This document shows, piece after piece, positions 39,245 through 47,276 of a stretch of DNA of 64,000 nucleotides. Position 1 is the stretch's first letter, and each line of letters opens with the position of its first letter. The position numbers and the translations under genes are program-made. This DNA comes from CAZLBC01 sp964557575 (GTDB taxonomy: Bacteria > Planctomycetota > Phycisphaerae > SM23-33), in contig CAZLBC010000009.1 in assembly GCA_964557575.1 (NCBI GenBank), positions 1-64,000 on the forward strand, in the 5' to 3' direction. A model generated the notes under the pieces. That model made no database searches. It saw only the letters and a list, made by a program, of their open reading frames with translations, and was not told the DNA's origin.

Positions 39245-41971
39245 TCACTTCGCTGCGAGCCAATCATCCCCGGCGCCCGTATCCACCTTCAGGGGAACGT
39301 CCAATTGAACCGCGCCCGCCATTTCCGTAACGATCATATCGCGTTCACTGTCGACGTTCGCCTGCGGTATCTCGAATATCAGTTCGTCGTGTATCTGGAC
39401 GAGCATGCGGGATGGCCGGCTCTCTTCAGCGATGCGCCGTGCGATGTTGATCATGGCCTGCTTTATCAGGTCCGCCGCGGAGCCTTGGATGAGGGTGTTG
39501 AACGCGAGCCGCTCTGCGGCCTTTTTCTTCTGGGTATTATCGGCGGATATGGCGGGGATCTTTCTCCTGCGGCCCATGATGGTCTCCACGTAGCCGCGGG
39601 ACCGCGTCTGATCGATTGTCTGCCGGCGCAGCCGGTCTATCTTTGAAAACCGTTCCGTGTACCGGGCGATGAAGTCCGCCGCTTCCTTGCGGGAAATCCG
39701 CAGCGTGTTCGAGAGGCCGAACGCGGTCTGGCCGTAGATGATGCCGAAGTTTACCGTCTTCGCCAGGCCCCGCTGATCCGGTGTCACGTCATCGATTTCC
39801 GTTTCGAATATTTCCGCGGCCACGGCGGTATGGATATCGCGGTCGTCGTCGAAGGCCTCGTGCAGCGTTTCGTCGCCGCAGAAGTGTGCCAGTATCCTGA
39901 TCTCTATCTGGGAATAGTCCGCGGAAAGCAGCGCATGTCCGTCATCGGCCAGGAAGGCGGATCGGATCCGCCGCCCCCGTTCAGTGCGAACCGGGATATT
40001 CTGCAGGTTGGGGTCGCTGCTCGAGAGACGGCCCGTTTCCGTCGCGACCTGGTGAAAGCTCGTGTGGATGCGGCCGGTGGCGGGGTTAATGCACTTTGCC
40101 AGCCCCTGCAGATAGGTACCGATGAGCTTTTTCAATTCGCGGTAATCAAGGACGAGGCCGGGGAGGGGAGAGTCGGTTTCCGCGGCGAGCTGCTCGAGGA
40201 CGGAGGAGTCGGTGCTGGGGCCGGTTTTTTTCTTTTTGATCACCGGCAGTCCGCGGTGCTCGAAGAGCACGTTCGCGAGTTGCTTCGGGGAGTCGGGGTT
40301 GAAGGTGACGCCCGCCGCCTCAACGATGCGCTCGGCGAGTTCATCGGCCGCGCGGGACAGCTCGGTTTCCATTTCCTTCAGCCGTTCCGGCAGCACGCGT
40401 ATCCCGACCTGCTCCATCTTCGCCAGGACGGGCATGAGTTGCATCTCGAGTTCCCTGAACAGGGTATGCAGATTCTCGTCGGCCAGTTGTTTTTCCAGCA
40501 GCGGTGCCAGACGCAGCGTTGTCTCCGCGTCCTCCGCCGCGTAGACCGACACGATTTCGGTCGGCACGGCGTCCATCGTTACCTGCTTTTTGCCGCGGCC
40601 TATCAGGTCCTCGATCGGAATGCACCGGTGGTTCAGGTACTCCATGACGAGGGCGTCCAGCTTGTAGGTCATTCGGGTCGGATCCAGGACGTAGGCCGCG
40701 ATCATGGTGTCGAAGAGCCGTCCGCGCAGTTCGAAGCCGTGGTTTTCCATGACGATGAGATCGAATTTCAGGTTGTGCCCGACTTTTTCTATCGATGCGT
40801 CGGCCAGGAAGGGCCCGATCTTCTCCAGGACCAGCGCGCTGTCGAGTTCCGGTTCCATCAGGGGGGACCTGAGGGGCAGGTAGAAGCCTTCGCCCGGATT
40901 GAAGGCGAGCGAAATGCCCACCAGAGAGCACCGCATGGTGTTCGTGCCGGTCGTCTCCGTATCCACCGCCAGTCGATCGACGCCGACGAGCGCAGCGGCC
41001 AGTGCATCCAGCCGGGCGGGGGTATCGACCAGCCGGTACGCGAAATCGTCGGCGGTCGTCGCGCCCGCCGTGCCGGCCCCCGCGGGGGGGAGTTCGATGT
41101 CCAGTTCGTGTCCCGCGAGCTCCTGAAGTGTATCGATCAGCTTGTTGAACCCGAGCTCCGCGAACACGGGCCCGACCGCGTCGTACTCCAAACGGTCGGC
41201 CTTCATGCTTTCGAGGTCGAGTTCGATCGGGACGTCGCGGCGGAGGGTCACCAGTTCCCTGGTCAGCGCCAGCCGGTCCCGAAAAGCCAGGAGGTTTTTC
41301 CGAAGCTTGGGACTTAATTCGTCGGCGGCCGCCACCACCGCCTCCGCCGTCCCGTACTCGTTTATGAGTTTCACCGCGGTCTTGGGACCCACGCCCGGTA
41401 CGCCGGGCACGTTGTCGGAGGTGTCCCCCGTCAGCGTCTGGATCTCGACGGCCTTTTCCGGCGAATAGCCCTTCTGTTTCTCGATGAAGGACTCGTCGAA
41501 CGTCTCGTCCTTCATCGGGTCATACATGACCACGTTCTGACCCAGCAACTGGTCGAGATCCTTGTCCCTGCTGACCAGAACCACCCGGAGGTCGTTACCG
41601 GCGAGTTGTTCGACGGCGGTGGCCATCACGTCGTCCGCCTCGTACCCCTTTGCTTCAAGGACCGGTATCCCCAGGGCCTTGACGATCTCTATGATCCGCT
41701 CAGCCTGTGGTATGAGATCCTCCGGCGTCGGTTTGCGCTGAGCCTTGTAATCCGGAAAGCGCTGCGTTCGGATGAGGTCTTTTCGCGGCCCGTCGACGGC
41801 CATGGCGAGGTAGGATGGTTTGTTTTCGCTGATGAACTTCAGCAACATCGTCGTGAAGACGTACGTCGCCCGCGTCGGCTCGCCGGTCGGGCTGGTCAGG
41901 TCGCGAAACGGCGCGTAGTATGATCTGAATATCTGGGAATGGCCGTCAATGATATAGAGCGTATCCGCCAT
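39245..41971 (-). CDS. polA: DNA polymerase I
   Basis: 908-residue, three-domain Pol I for Okazaki-fragment processing and repair. The N-terminal 5'-nuclease is residues 1-290 (YIIDGHSQIFRSYYA; GYEADDVMATA; GDTSDNVPGVPGVGPKTA). The 3'-5' exonuclease domain appears active: VDTETTGTN (Exo I), VGHNLKFDLIV (Exo II) and YAAEDAETTLRL (Exo III). Polymerase motifs: A in DYSQIEIRILAHFCGD, B in RGLAKTVNFGIIYG, C in VQIHDELIFE. Length and domains are standard. It is followed on the same strand by the MIF-like gene. Confidence 0.97.
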   Translation of the reverse strand: MADTLYIIDGHSQIFRSYYAPFRDLTSPTGEPTRATYVFTTMLLKFISENKPSYLAMAVDGPRKDLIRTQRFPDYKAQRKPTPEDLIPQAERIIEIVKALGIPVLEAKGYEADDVMATAVEQLAGNDLRVVLVSRDKDLDQLLGQNVVMYDPMKDETFDESFIEKQKGYSPEKAVEIQTLTGDTSDNVPGVPGVGPKTAVKLINEYGTAEAVVAAADELSPKLRKNLLAFRDRLALTRELVTLRRDVPIELDLESMKADRLEYDAVGPVFAELGFNKLIDTLQELAGHELDIELPPAGAGTAGATTADDFAYRLVDTPARLDALAAALVGVDRLAVDTETTGTNTMRCSLVGISLAFNPGEGFYLPLRSPLMEPELDSALVLEKIGPFLADASIEKVGHNLKFDLIVMENHGFELRGRLFDTMIAAYVLDPTRMTYKLDALVMEYLNHRCIPIEDLIGRGKKQVTMDAVPTEIVSVYAAEDAETTLRLAPLLEKQLADENLHTLFRELEMQLMPVLAKMEQVGIRVLPERLKEMETELSRAADELAERIVEAAGVTFNPDSPKQLANVLFEHRGLPVIKKKKTGPSTDSSVLEQLAAETDSPLPGLVLDYRELKKLIGTYLQGLAKCINPATGRIHTSFHQVATETGRLSSSDPNLQNIPVRTERGRRIRSAFLADDGHALLSADYSQIEIRILAHFCGDETLHEAFDDDRDIHTAVAAEIFETEIDDVTPDQRGLAKTVNFGIIYGQTAFGLSNTLRISRKEAADFIARYTERFSKIDRLRRQTIDQTRSRGYVETIMGRRRKIPAISADNTQKKKAAERLAFNTLIQGSAADLIKQAMINIARRIAEESRPSRMLVQIHDELIFEIPQANVDSERDMIVTEMAGAVQLDVPLKVDTGAGDDWLAAK

Positions 41972-42102
41972 GCCGATACGCTAACCGATTTAGGCGGCTG
42001 ATGCCAGCGTCGGCGCGGTAATGTGTTACAATGGTTTTACTCGTATGGCGGGGGGAAAGGACGGACAGTGATGAGGCGACCGATCATCGACCGGAGACCG
42101 AA

Positions 42103-42171
42103 ATGAAGGTGAAATCCCGCCAGGGCCGCGGTGTGAAGGGTAGAAAGAAGCAAAAAGACGGGAAGAAGTGA
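42103..42171 (+). CDS. Possible 22-residue basic peptide
   Basis: ATG-TGA frame encoding MKVKSRQGRGVKGRKKQKDG followed by KK, with GGAG (42093-42096) 6 bases upstream of the ATG. Half of the residues are Lys or Arg. It could be a tiny ribosome- or RNA-binding protein, but I know no matching family, and a frame this short can arise by chance. Confidence 0.3.
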   Translation: MKVKSRQGRGVKGRKKQKDGKK

Positions 42172-42267
42172 CGGGTGTGATTTGAAACGTTTTATTTAAC
42201 ATACTGTTAAGAAAAGCAGGGGCACTTTTAAAATATTGTGTATTTTCGGGTTGTGGCCGTTTTTCCG

Positions 42268-42296
42268 TTGCATGCCCGGCCGGGCGTGACTATACT
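42268..42296 (+). promoter_or_regulatory. Candidate sigma-70 promoter of the glycogen operon
   Basis: TTGCAT (42268-42273), 17-base spacer, TATACT (42291-42296). The spacer contains the GC palindrome GCCCGGCCGGGC. The start would be near 42303, leaving a leader of about 150 bases before the first gene. Confidence 0.5.
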
Positions 42297-42451
42297 GTGC
42301 GCCGGCAGTTGATTACCGCTGGTATACTGCCTGCTACGGGTCGTGGAGACGGTACAGGGCAGGAGAATAACCACTTATATAAACTGAGGCTATCGGGTGA
42401 TAACTGTGCCTGTTCCAGGTGCTTGTCGGCGTGAAACAGGAGACGGCTGAA

Positions 42452-42733
42452 ATGGCATCACGAAAGAATTCGAGGAAGCGCATCACGTTTGAAGTCGAGG
42501 CTTCGCCGGACAGCGAGGTCTTTGTCGCCGGATCATTCAACGACTGGGATCCCGGTAAAAAGAAGCTGAGATTCAAAAAATCCGCGGGAATCCATTCGAT
42601 AACGATGCTCCTGGATCGCGGTAAACAGTTCGAGTACAAGTACGTCGTCGACGGGGACTGGTGCGTGGATCCGAACAACGACGAGGTCGTGAGCAACGGT
42701 CTCGGTTCGATGAACAGCGTTTTGAGGACGTGA
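42452..42733 (+). CDS. Stand-alone CBM48/AMPK-beta-type glycogen-binding protein
   Basis: 93 residues from the ATG at 42452, chosen because AGGAGA lies about 9 bases upstream. The whole protein is one isoamylase N-terminal/CBM48 domain: ITFEVEASPDSEVFVAGSFN, DWDPGKKKLRF, then FEYKYVVDGDWCVDPNND. These residues form the glycogen-binding beta-sandwich used by branching and debranching enzymes and by AMPK beta subunits. A free-standing copy at the head of a glycogen operon suggests a glycogen-bound adaptor or regulatory subunit for the downstream enzymes. The branching enzyme here has its own E-set domain, so this is an additional unit. Confidence 0.88.
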   Translation: MASRKNSRKRITFEVEASPDSEVFVAGSFNDWDPGKKKLRFKKSAGIHSITMLLDRGKQFEYKYVVDGDWCVDPNNDEVVSNGLGSMNSVLRT

Positions 42734-42896
42734 GCGGCGGTTTGTGCGGTGCGGTGCGGATTCGCTTTTCCCACAACCGGTTCGGTGGTGCCGCGCAGGT
42801 TCCGCCGGACACGGCCGGTCTTCGCGCATGGGGGTATTGCTGCGGGGGGATGCCGTTGATCCGTTCCATTCGGACGATACCGGTGAAAAGAACCCA

Positions 42897-45800
42897 ATGA
42901 TTTCCAGCGAAGTCACACACTGTCCCCCGACGGGGAGCGTCGTAACGGCACACACGGGGGATACCTTTACCGCCGTGATCGAAACGCAGGCCTTTTCACC
43001 TCCCGCCGCGCGTTTGCGGACCAATATCGGCCGTGCTCATATCCGGCGGCGGGAGATCGTTGAAAACATCGAAGCACACCGGCCGATACTCTCGCGGGAT
43101 TGGCATGACATCCCCATGGCGCGGGAGGGAGAGGCGCGTTTTTCCGTCCGGATCCCCCTCTGCGAGGTCGGCGTCTTCGAGGCGAAGGCGTACTTCACGG
43201 GCCCGGACGGCAATCCCGTCTGGCCGGCGGGCGAAAACGTCAGGATCAAGGTCGAACCGGCCGGTTACGCACGGGCGAATACGATCTATTCCCTCTTTGT
43301 CAGGCTGTTCGGTGCCGGGAATACCGTTCGAGACGTCGCTGGTGACAGCGGCGCGGCCCTCCTGGCGGACCTCGACGGCGCCGGCTATACCGTGATCCCC
43401 CCGTCGGGGACGTTCCGGGATGTCCTGCCGCGCCTCGATTTCATCATCAACCGGCTCGGCTTCAGGATTATCCAACTGCTTCCCGTTTTTCCCGTTCCCA
43501 CTACCTATGCCCGCATGGGGCGCTTCGGCAGTCCCTTCGCCGCACTCGACCTGACGAACGTCGATCCCGCCCTCGCCCGGTTTGACCGGGAAACGACGCC
43601 GATGGACCAGTTCGTGGAACTGGTCGACGAGATCCACCGGCGAGGGGGCAAGGTCTTCCTCGACATCCCGCTCAATCACACCGGCTGGGCGTCGGACATC
43701 CACATCCACCACCCCGAGTGGTTTGCCCGGAAAGATGAGGGGGGGACATTCAGGTCGCCGGGTGCGTGGGGGGTCACGTGGGAAGACCTGGTGGGCCTGG
43801 ATTACGCCGACCGGACGCTGTGGATGTACGTGGCTGACGTCCTCGTGTTCTGGGCCGATCGCGGCGTCGACGGTTTCCGGTGCGATGCGGGTTACAAGGT
43901 TCCCCGTGAGGCCTGGACGTACATCGTGGCGCGGGTCAGGATGCGCCACCCGGAGACCATATTCTTCCTCGAGGGGCTGGGGGGGAAGGTCTCCACGACG
44001 GCGGCCCTCCTGGGCGCGGCCGGTCTCGACTGGGCATACTCCGAGCTGTTCCAGAACTACGACCGGGACCAGATTGAGCACTACCTGCCGGAGTGTATCG
44101 ACCTGGGGCGCTCGGCGGGGACCATGGTTCATTTCGCCGAGACCCACGACAATAACCGCCTCGCCTCCCGCTCGAAAACATTCGCGGCACTGCGCACGGC
44201 CCTGGCGGCGCTCTGTTCGACGGAGGGCGGGTTCGGCATCACCTGCGGGGTGGAATGGTTCGCCGACGAAAAAATAGACGTGCACGGTATCACGGACCTC
44301 AGGTGGGGCGCGGCGGACAACCTGGCCGAGCACCTGGCAACCCTCAACCGCCTGCTGGTTCGCCATCCGTCGTTCGGTCCGGGAACCAGCCTGCGCCTGG
44401 TGCAGTCGGGCGGCGGCAACAATATGGTGTTGCTGCGCGAGAGTGCGGTGCCCGGGGGTGACCTCCTGGTCGCGGCGAACCTCGACACGTCGGCGCCGAC
44501 GGAGGCCTCGTGGTTGCGGGGCGATTACGATTGCGGATCGGCGGCATTGCACGACCTCCTGTCCGGCAGGGAGGTCCATCCCGCCCGCCGGGACGACACG
44601 CTCATCTGCGCACTGGGGCCCGGCGAGGTGCTCTGCCTGGCAAGCGGGGAAACGTGGAACGGCGACGACGGAAACAACGGCGGCGGTGCACCTGGCGGGT
44701 TGGATTTTCATGCCGTCAACCGTCGGGCGATGCTGCGCTGCCTCGTTCTCGAGATACTGGCACACTACTCCACCAACGGCACTATCGACCGTAACCTGGA
44801 CATTGAGGCGGCAGTCGACCGGTTTGTCGCCGATCCGATCGCATTCTGCGGCGACTTCACCGGCGCTGGATTGCCGGCAGACGTTGTGACGTATCGCTGG
44901 CCTCATGACGCGCGGCGGGAGGTGATGGTACCGCCCGGTCACTTCATGCTGGTGGCGGCCGAGAACCCGTTTCGGGTGAAACTGACGGGCCCCGCGGGGG
45001 CGGAGGCGGTGCGGTGTGCGGTGCTTCGAGCCGAGGGATCGTTCTTTACGATGATCCCGCCGCGCTCGATTCCGGTTGCCGGAGAGTACCGCGACCTGGA
45101 GATGGCTGTCTACGGAAGCGGCGCGGTTCAGAAAACCGTTTCGCCGGCGCTCTACCTGCCGGCGTGGGAAAACGCGGTATGCGAGTATTCCCGCGGCGGC
45201 CGCGCGGTACGGGAGGGCGACTGCTACGCGCTGGCGACGAACGGACGGGGGGCCATGGCCCACGCGTTCGGCGATTTCGGTTTTCTCCGCAGCAAGTACG
45301 ACGCCCTGCTTGCCGCCAACCCGCGAGACGATTGTCCCGCCGACCGTTTGGTCATGCTGACCCGTTGCCGGGTGTGGGTCGTACTGGAGGGATACTCGAC
45401 TCCGCTCGATTACCGGTGCTGCGAGCGATTTGCCGTCATGGAGAACGGCGACGTATCGTGGCGGTTCGAGGTCCCTTGCGGTTGCGGCCGGGAGATTTAC
45501 CTGCGGGTCGTGCTGAGGATGCACGCCGGCCGCAACGCCGCCTCTCTTGTTTTCGGCCGCGAGCGGCCCGGGAACGGCGAGTCCCTGGCGGACGATACGG
45601 CGGTCACGGTGATTGTCCGTCCCGACGTGGAAAGCAGAATCAACCACGCGGTGACGAAGGCCTACACCGGCCCGGAACGGGAGTGGCCGGCCGCGGTAAC
45701 CGCGGTCAAGACCGGTTTCGATTTCGGGCCGCCCGGCAGCCTCCCCCTTCACCTGCGGGCGGACCGGGGTTGTTTCGTGCCCGAGCCCGAGTGGACGTAC

Positions 45801-47183
45801 GCGATCGATTATCCCTTCGACCGCAACCGTGGATTCGAGGGGTGCGGCGATCTCTTCAGCCCCGGGTATTTTTCCATAGACCTGGCCGGGGGCGAACGCG
45901 TGCGGCTCGACGCCTTTGCGGAAGAGCAGTCGCCACCGACCAGCCCGGACTTGGCGGTTGCTGCGGCCGGGATGACGCCGATTGCCCGGCCGCGGAGCGT
46001 GGAGGAGGCCGCGTTTCGTGCCATGGCCGATTTCCTCGCCGCCCGCAGCGGCGGGACGACCGTGATCGCCGGTTACCCGTGGTTTCTCGACTGGGGGCGT
46101 GATACGCTCATCGCGCTGCGCGGTTTCATCGCGGCCGGTTACCACCGCGAATCCCGGGAGATACTCGCGGCCTTTGCCGCGATGGAACGGGGGGGGACCT
46201 TGCCGAATGCCCTGTTCGGGGCCGACGACAGCAACCGCGACACCGCGGATGCGCCCCTCTGGTTGATTATCGCCGCCGAAGAACTCCTCCGGCGAACGGG
46301 GACGGAACTGCTCGACACCGACTGCGGCGGCCGGTCTCTCCGGGATGTAATGCGATCTATCATCGACGCGTATATCGCCGGTTGTCCGAACGGGGTGCGG
46401 ATGGACGACGAGAGCGGCCTCGTATACAGCCCCCCGCACTTCACGTGGATGGATACCGATTTTCCGGCGGGGACGCCGCGCGAGGGCTACCCGGTGGAGA
46501 TACAGGCCCTCTGGTTCCGCGCGCTGCGGGTGTGCGGGGCGCTGTTCGGGCGGGATGACCTGGGGGCACTGGCGACACGGGTCGCCGACAGCATCCGCGC
46601 ACGCTACTCCGCCGCCGGGATGCCCGGCCTGTCCGACAGCCTCCATGCCGACGGTTTCGTTCCCGCCGCCGGGGCGGTCGCCGACGACCACGTCAGGCCG
46701 AACCAGCTTCTGGCAATTACGCTCGGCGCGGTCGGGGACCGGGGCATTACGGTCTCGATCCTGGAGGCGACCGAGCCGCTCCTGGTGCCGGGCGCCATCA
46801 GGAGCCTGGCGGATGCGCCGGTCACGTATCACCTGCGAGTCGAAAAGGATGGCGTTCTCCTCAACGATCCGTCCCGTCCCTACCGCGGCCGTTACGAGGG
46901 GGACGAGGATACCGCCCGCAAACCGGCTTACCACAACGGTACCGCCTGGACCTGGCCGTTCCCGCTGTTCTGCGAGGCGGCCCTCATGGTCTACGGCCGG
47001 GGCTGGCGGGATACGGCCCTGTCCATCCTTGCCTCGGCCGCGGTGCACCTCGGACGGGAATGCATCGGTCACGTCCCGGAAATCGTGGACGGAGACGCCC
47101 CGCACACCATACGCGGATGCGGCGCCCAGGCGTGGGGGGCCAGTGAACTCTACCGGGTGTTTCGCCGAATCAGGGAGTGGTAA
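42897..47183 (+). CDS. Two-domain glycogen debranching enzyme (GH13 transferase-like plus GH133 glucosidase)
   Basis: About 1428 residues. The ATG at 42897 is preferred but not certain (ATG at 42828 and an earlier GTG are in frame; no strong ribosome-binding site). After an N-terminal beta-domain with RTNIGRAHIRRREIVE comes a GH13-type barrel with its catalytic residues visible: Asp330 in DGFRCDAG, Glu359 in FFLEGLGG and Asp418 in ETHDNNR. From about residue 1040 comes an amylo-alpha-1,6-glucosidase (GDE C-terminal) domain with YPWFLDWGRDTLIALRG and, near the end, HVPEIVDGDAPHTIRGCGAQ then AWGASELY. This is the eukaryotic-type layout: glucanotransferase plus alpha-1,6-glucosidase on one chain. 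It precedes glgP, supplying linear chains for phosphorolysis. Confidence 0.9.
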   Translation: MISSEVTHCPPTGSVVTAHTGDTFTAVIETQAFSPPAARLRTNIGRAHIRRREIVENIEAHRPILSRDWHDIPMAREGEARFSVRIPLCEVGVFEAKAYFTGPDGNPVWPAGENVRIKVEPAGYARANTIYSLFVRLFGAGNTVRDVAGDSGAALLADLDGAGYTVIPPSGTFRDVLPRLDFIINRLGFRIIQLLPVFPVPTTYARMGRFGSPFAALDLTNVDPALARFDRETTPMDQFVELVDEIHRRGGKVFLDIPLNHTGWASDIHIHHPEWFARKDEGGTFRSPGAWGVTWEDLVGLDYADRTLWMYVADVLVFWADRGVDGFRCDAGYKVPREAWTYIVARVRMRHPETIFFLEGLGGKVSTTAALLGAAGLDWAYSELFQNYDRDQIEHYLPECIDLGRSAGTMVHFAETHDNNRLASRSKTFAALRTALAALCSTEGGFGITCGVEWFADEKIDVHGITDLRWGAADNLAEHLATLNRLLVRHPSFGPGTSLRLVQSGGGNNMVLLRESAVPGGDLLVAANLDTSAPTEASWLRGDYDCGSAALHDLLSGREVHPARRDDTLICALGPGEVLCLASGETWNGDDGNNGGGAPGGLDFHAVNRRAMLRCLVLEILAHYSTNGTIDRNLDIEAAVDRFVADPIAFCGDFTGAGLPADVVTYRWPHDARREVMVPPGHFMLVAAENPFRVKLTGPAGAEAVRCAVLRAEGSFFTMIPPRSIPVAGEYRDLEMAVYGSGAVQKTVSPALYLPAWENAVCEYSRGGRAVREGDCYALATNGRGAMAHAFGDFGFLRSKYDALLAANPRDDCPADRLVMLTRCRVWVVLEGYSTPLDYRCCERFAVMENGDVSWRFEVPCGCGREIYLRVVLRMHAGRNAASLVFGRERPGNGESLADDTAVTVIVRPDVESRINHAVTKAYTGPEREWPAAVTAVKTGFDFGPPGSLPLHLRADRGCFVPEPEWTYAIDYPFDRNRGFEGCGDLFSPGYFSIDLAGGERVRLDAFAEEQSPPTSPDLAVAAAGMTPIARPRSVEEAAFRAMADFLAARSGGTTVIAGYPWFLDWGRDTLIALRGFIAAGYHRESREILAAFAAMERGGTLPNALFGADDSNRDTADAPLWLIIAAEELLRRTGTELLDTDCGGRSLRDVMRSIIDAYIAGCPNGVRMDDESGLVYSPPHFTWMDTDFPAGTPREGYPVEIQALWFRALRVCGALFGRDDLGALATRVADSIRARYSAAGMPGLSDSLHADGFVPAAGAVADDHVRPNQLLAITLGAVGDRGITVSILEATEPLLVPGAIRSLADAPVTYHLRVEKDGVLLNDPSRPYRGRYEGDEDTARKPAYHNGTAWTWPFPLFCEAALMVYGRGWRDTALSILASAAVHLGRECIGHVPEIVDGDAPHTIRGCGAQAWGASELYRVFRRIREW

Positions 47184-47189
47184 GAACGT

Positions 47190-47219
47190 TGATCCGCCGC
47201 GAGGGCGTTTCGTACAATT
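47190..47219 (+). promoter_or_regulatory. Candidate internal promoter before glgP
   Basis: TTGATC (47190-47195), 18-base spacer, TACAAT (47214-47219) in the 93-base gap between the debranching enzyme and glgP. It would allow glgP-glgA-glgB to be transcribed separately. Confidence 0.4.
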
Positions 47220-47276
47220 GGCTGAAAAGATACCCTATGTTGCTGCAGCACACTAAGATGGCATACGGAGACCTGC

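Larger units (their letters stand above)
41972..42451. other. 480-base intergenic region between polA and the glycogen operon
   Basis: No conserved gene recognised. It holds the divergent polA start at the left, a possible 22-codon basic reading frame (42103-42171), an AT-rich stretch (about 42180-42245) and a good promoter for the glycogen operon (42268-42296). No tRNA-like or riboswitch-like structure was recognised. Confidence 0.7.

Noticed and set aside
42996..47105. Minus-strand open frame of 1369 codons opposite the debranching enzyme
   Set aside because: Composition is that of an antisense shadow (Arg, Pro, Gly, Val); the plus strand has intact GH13 and GDE motifs.
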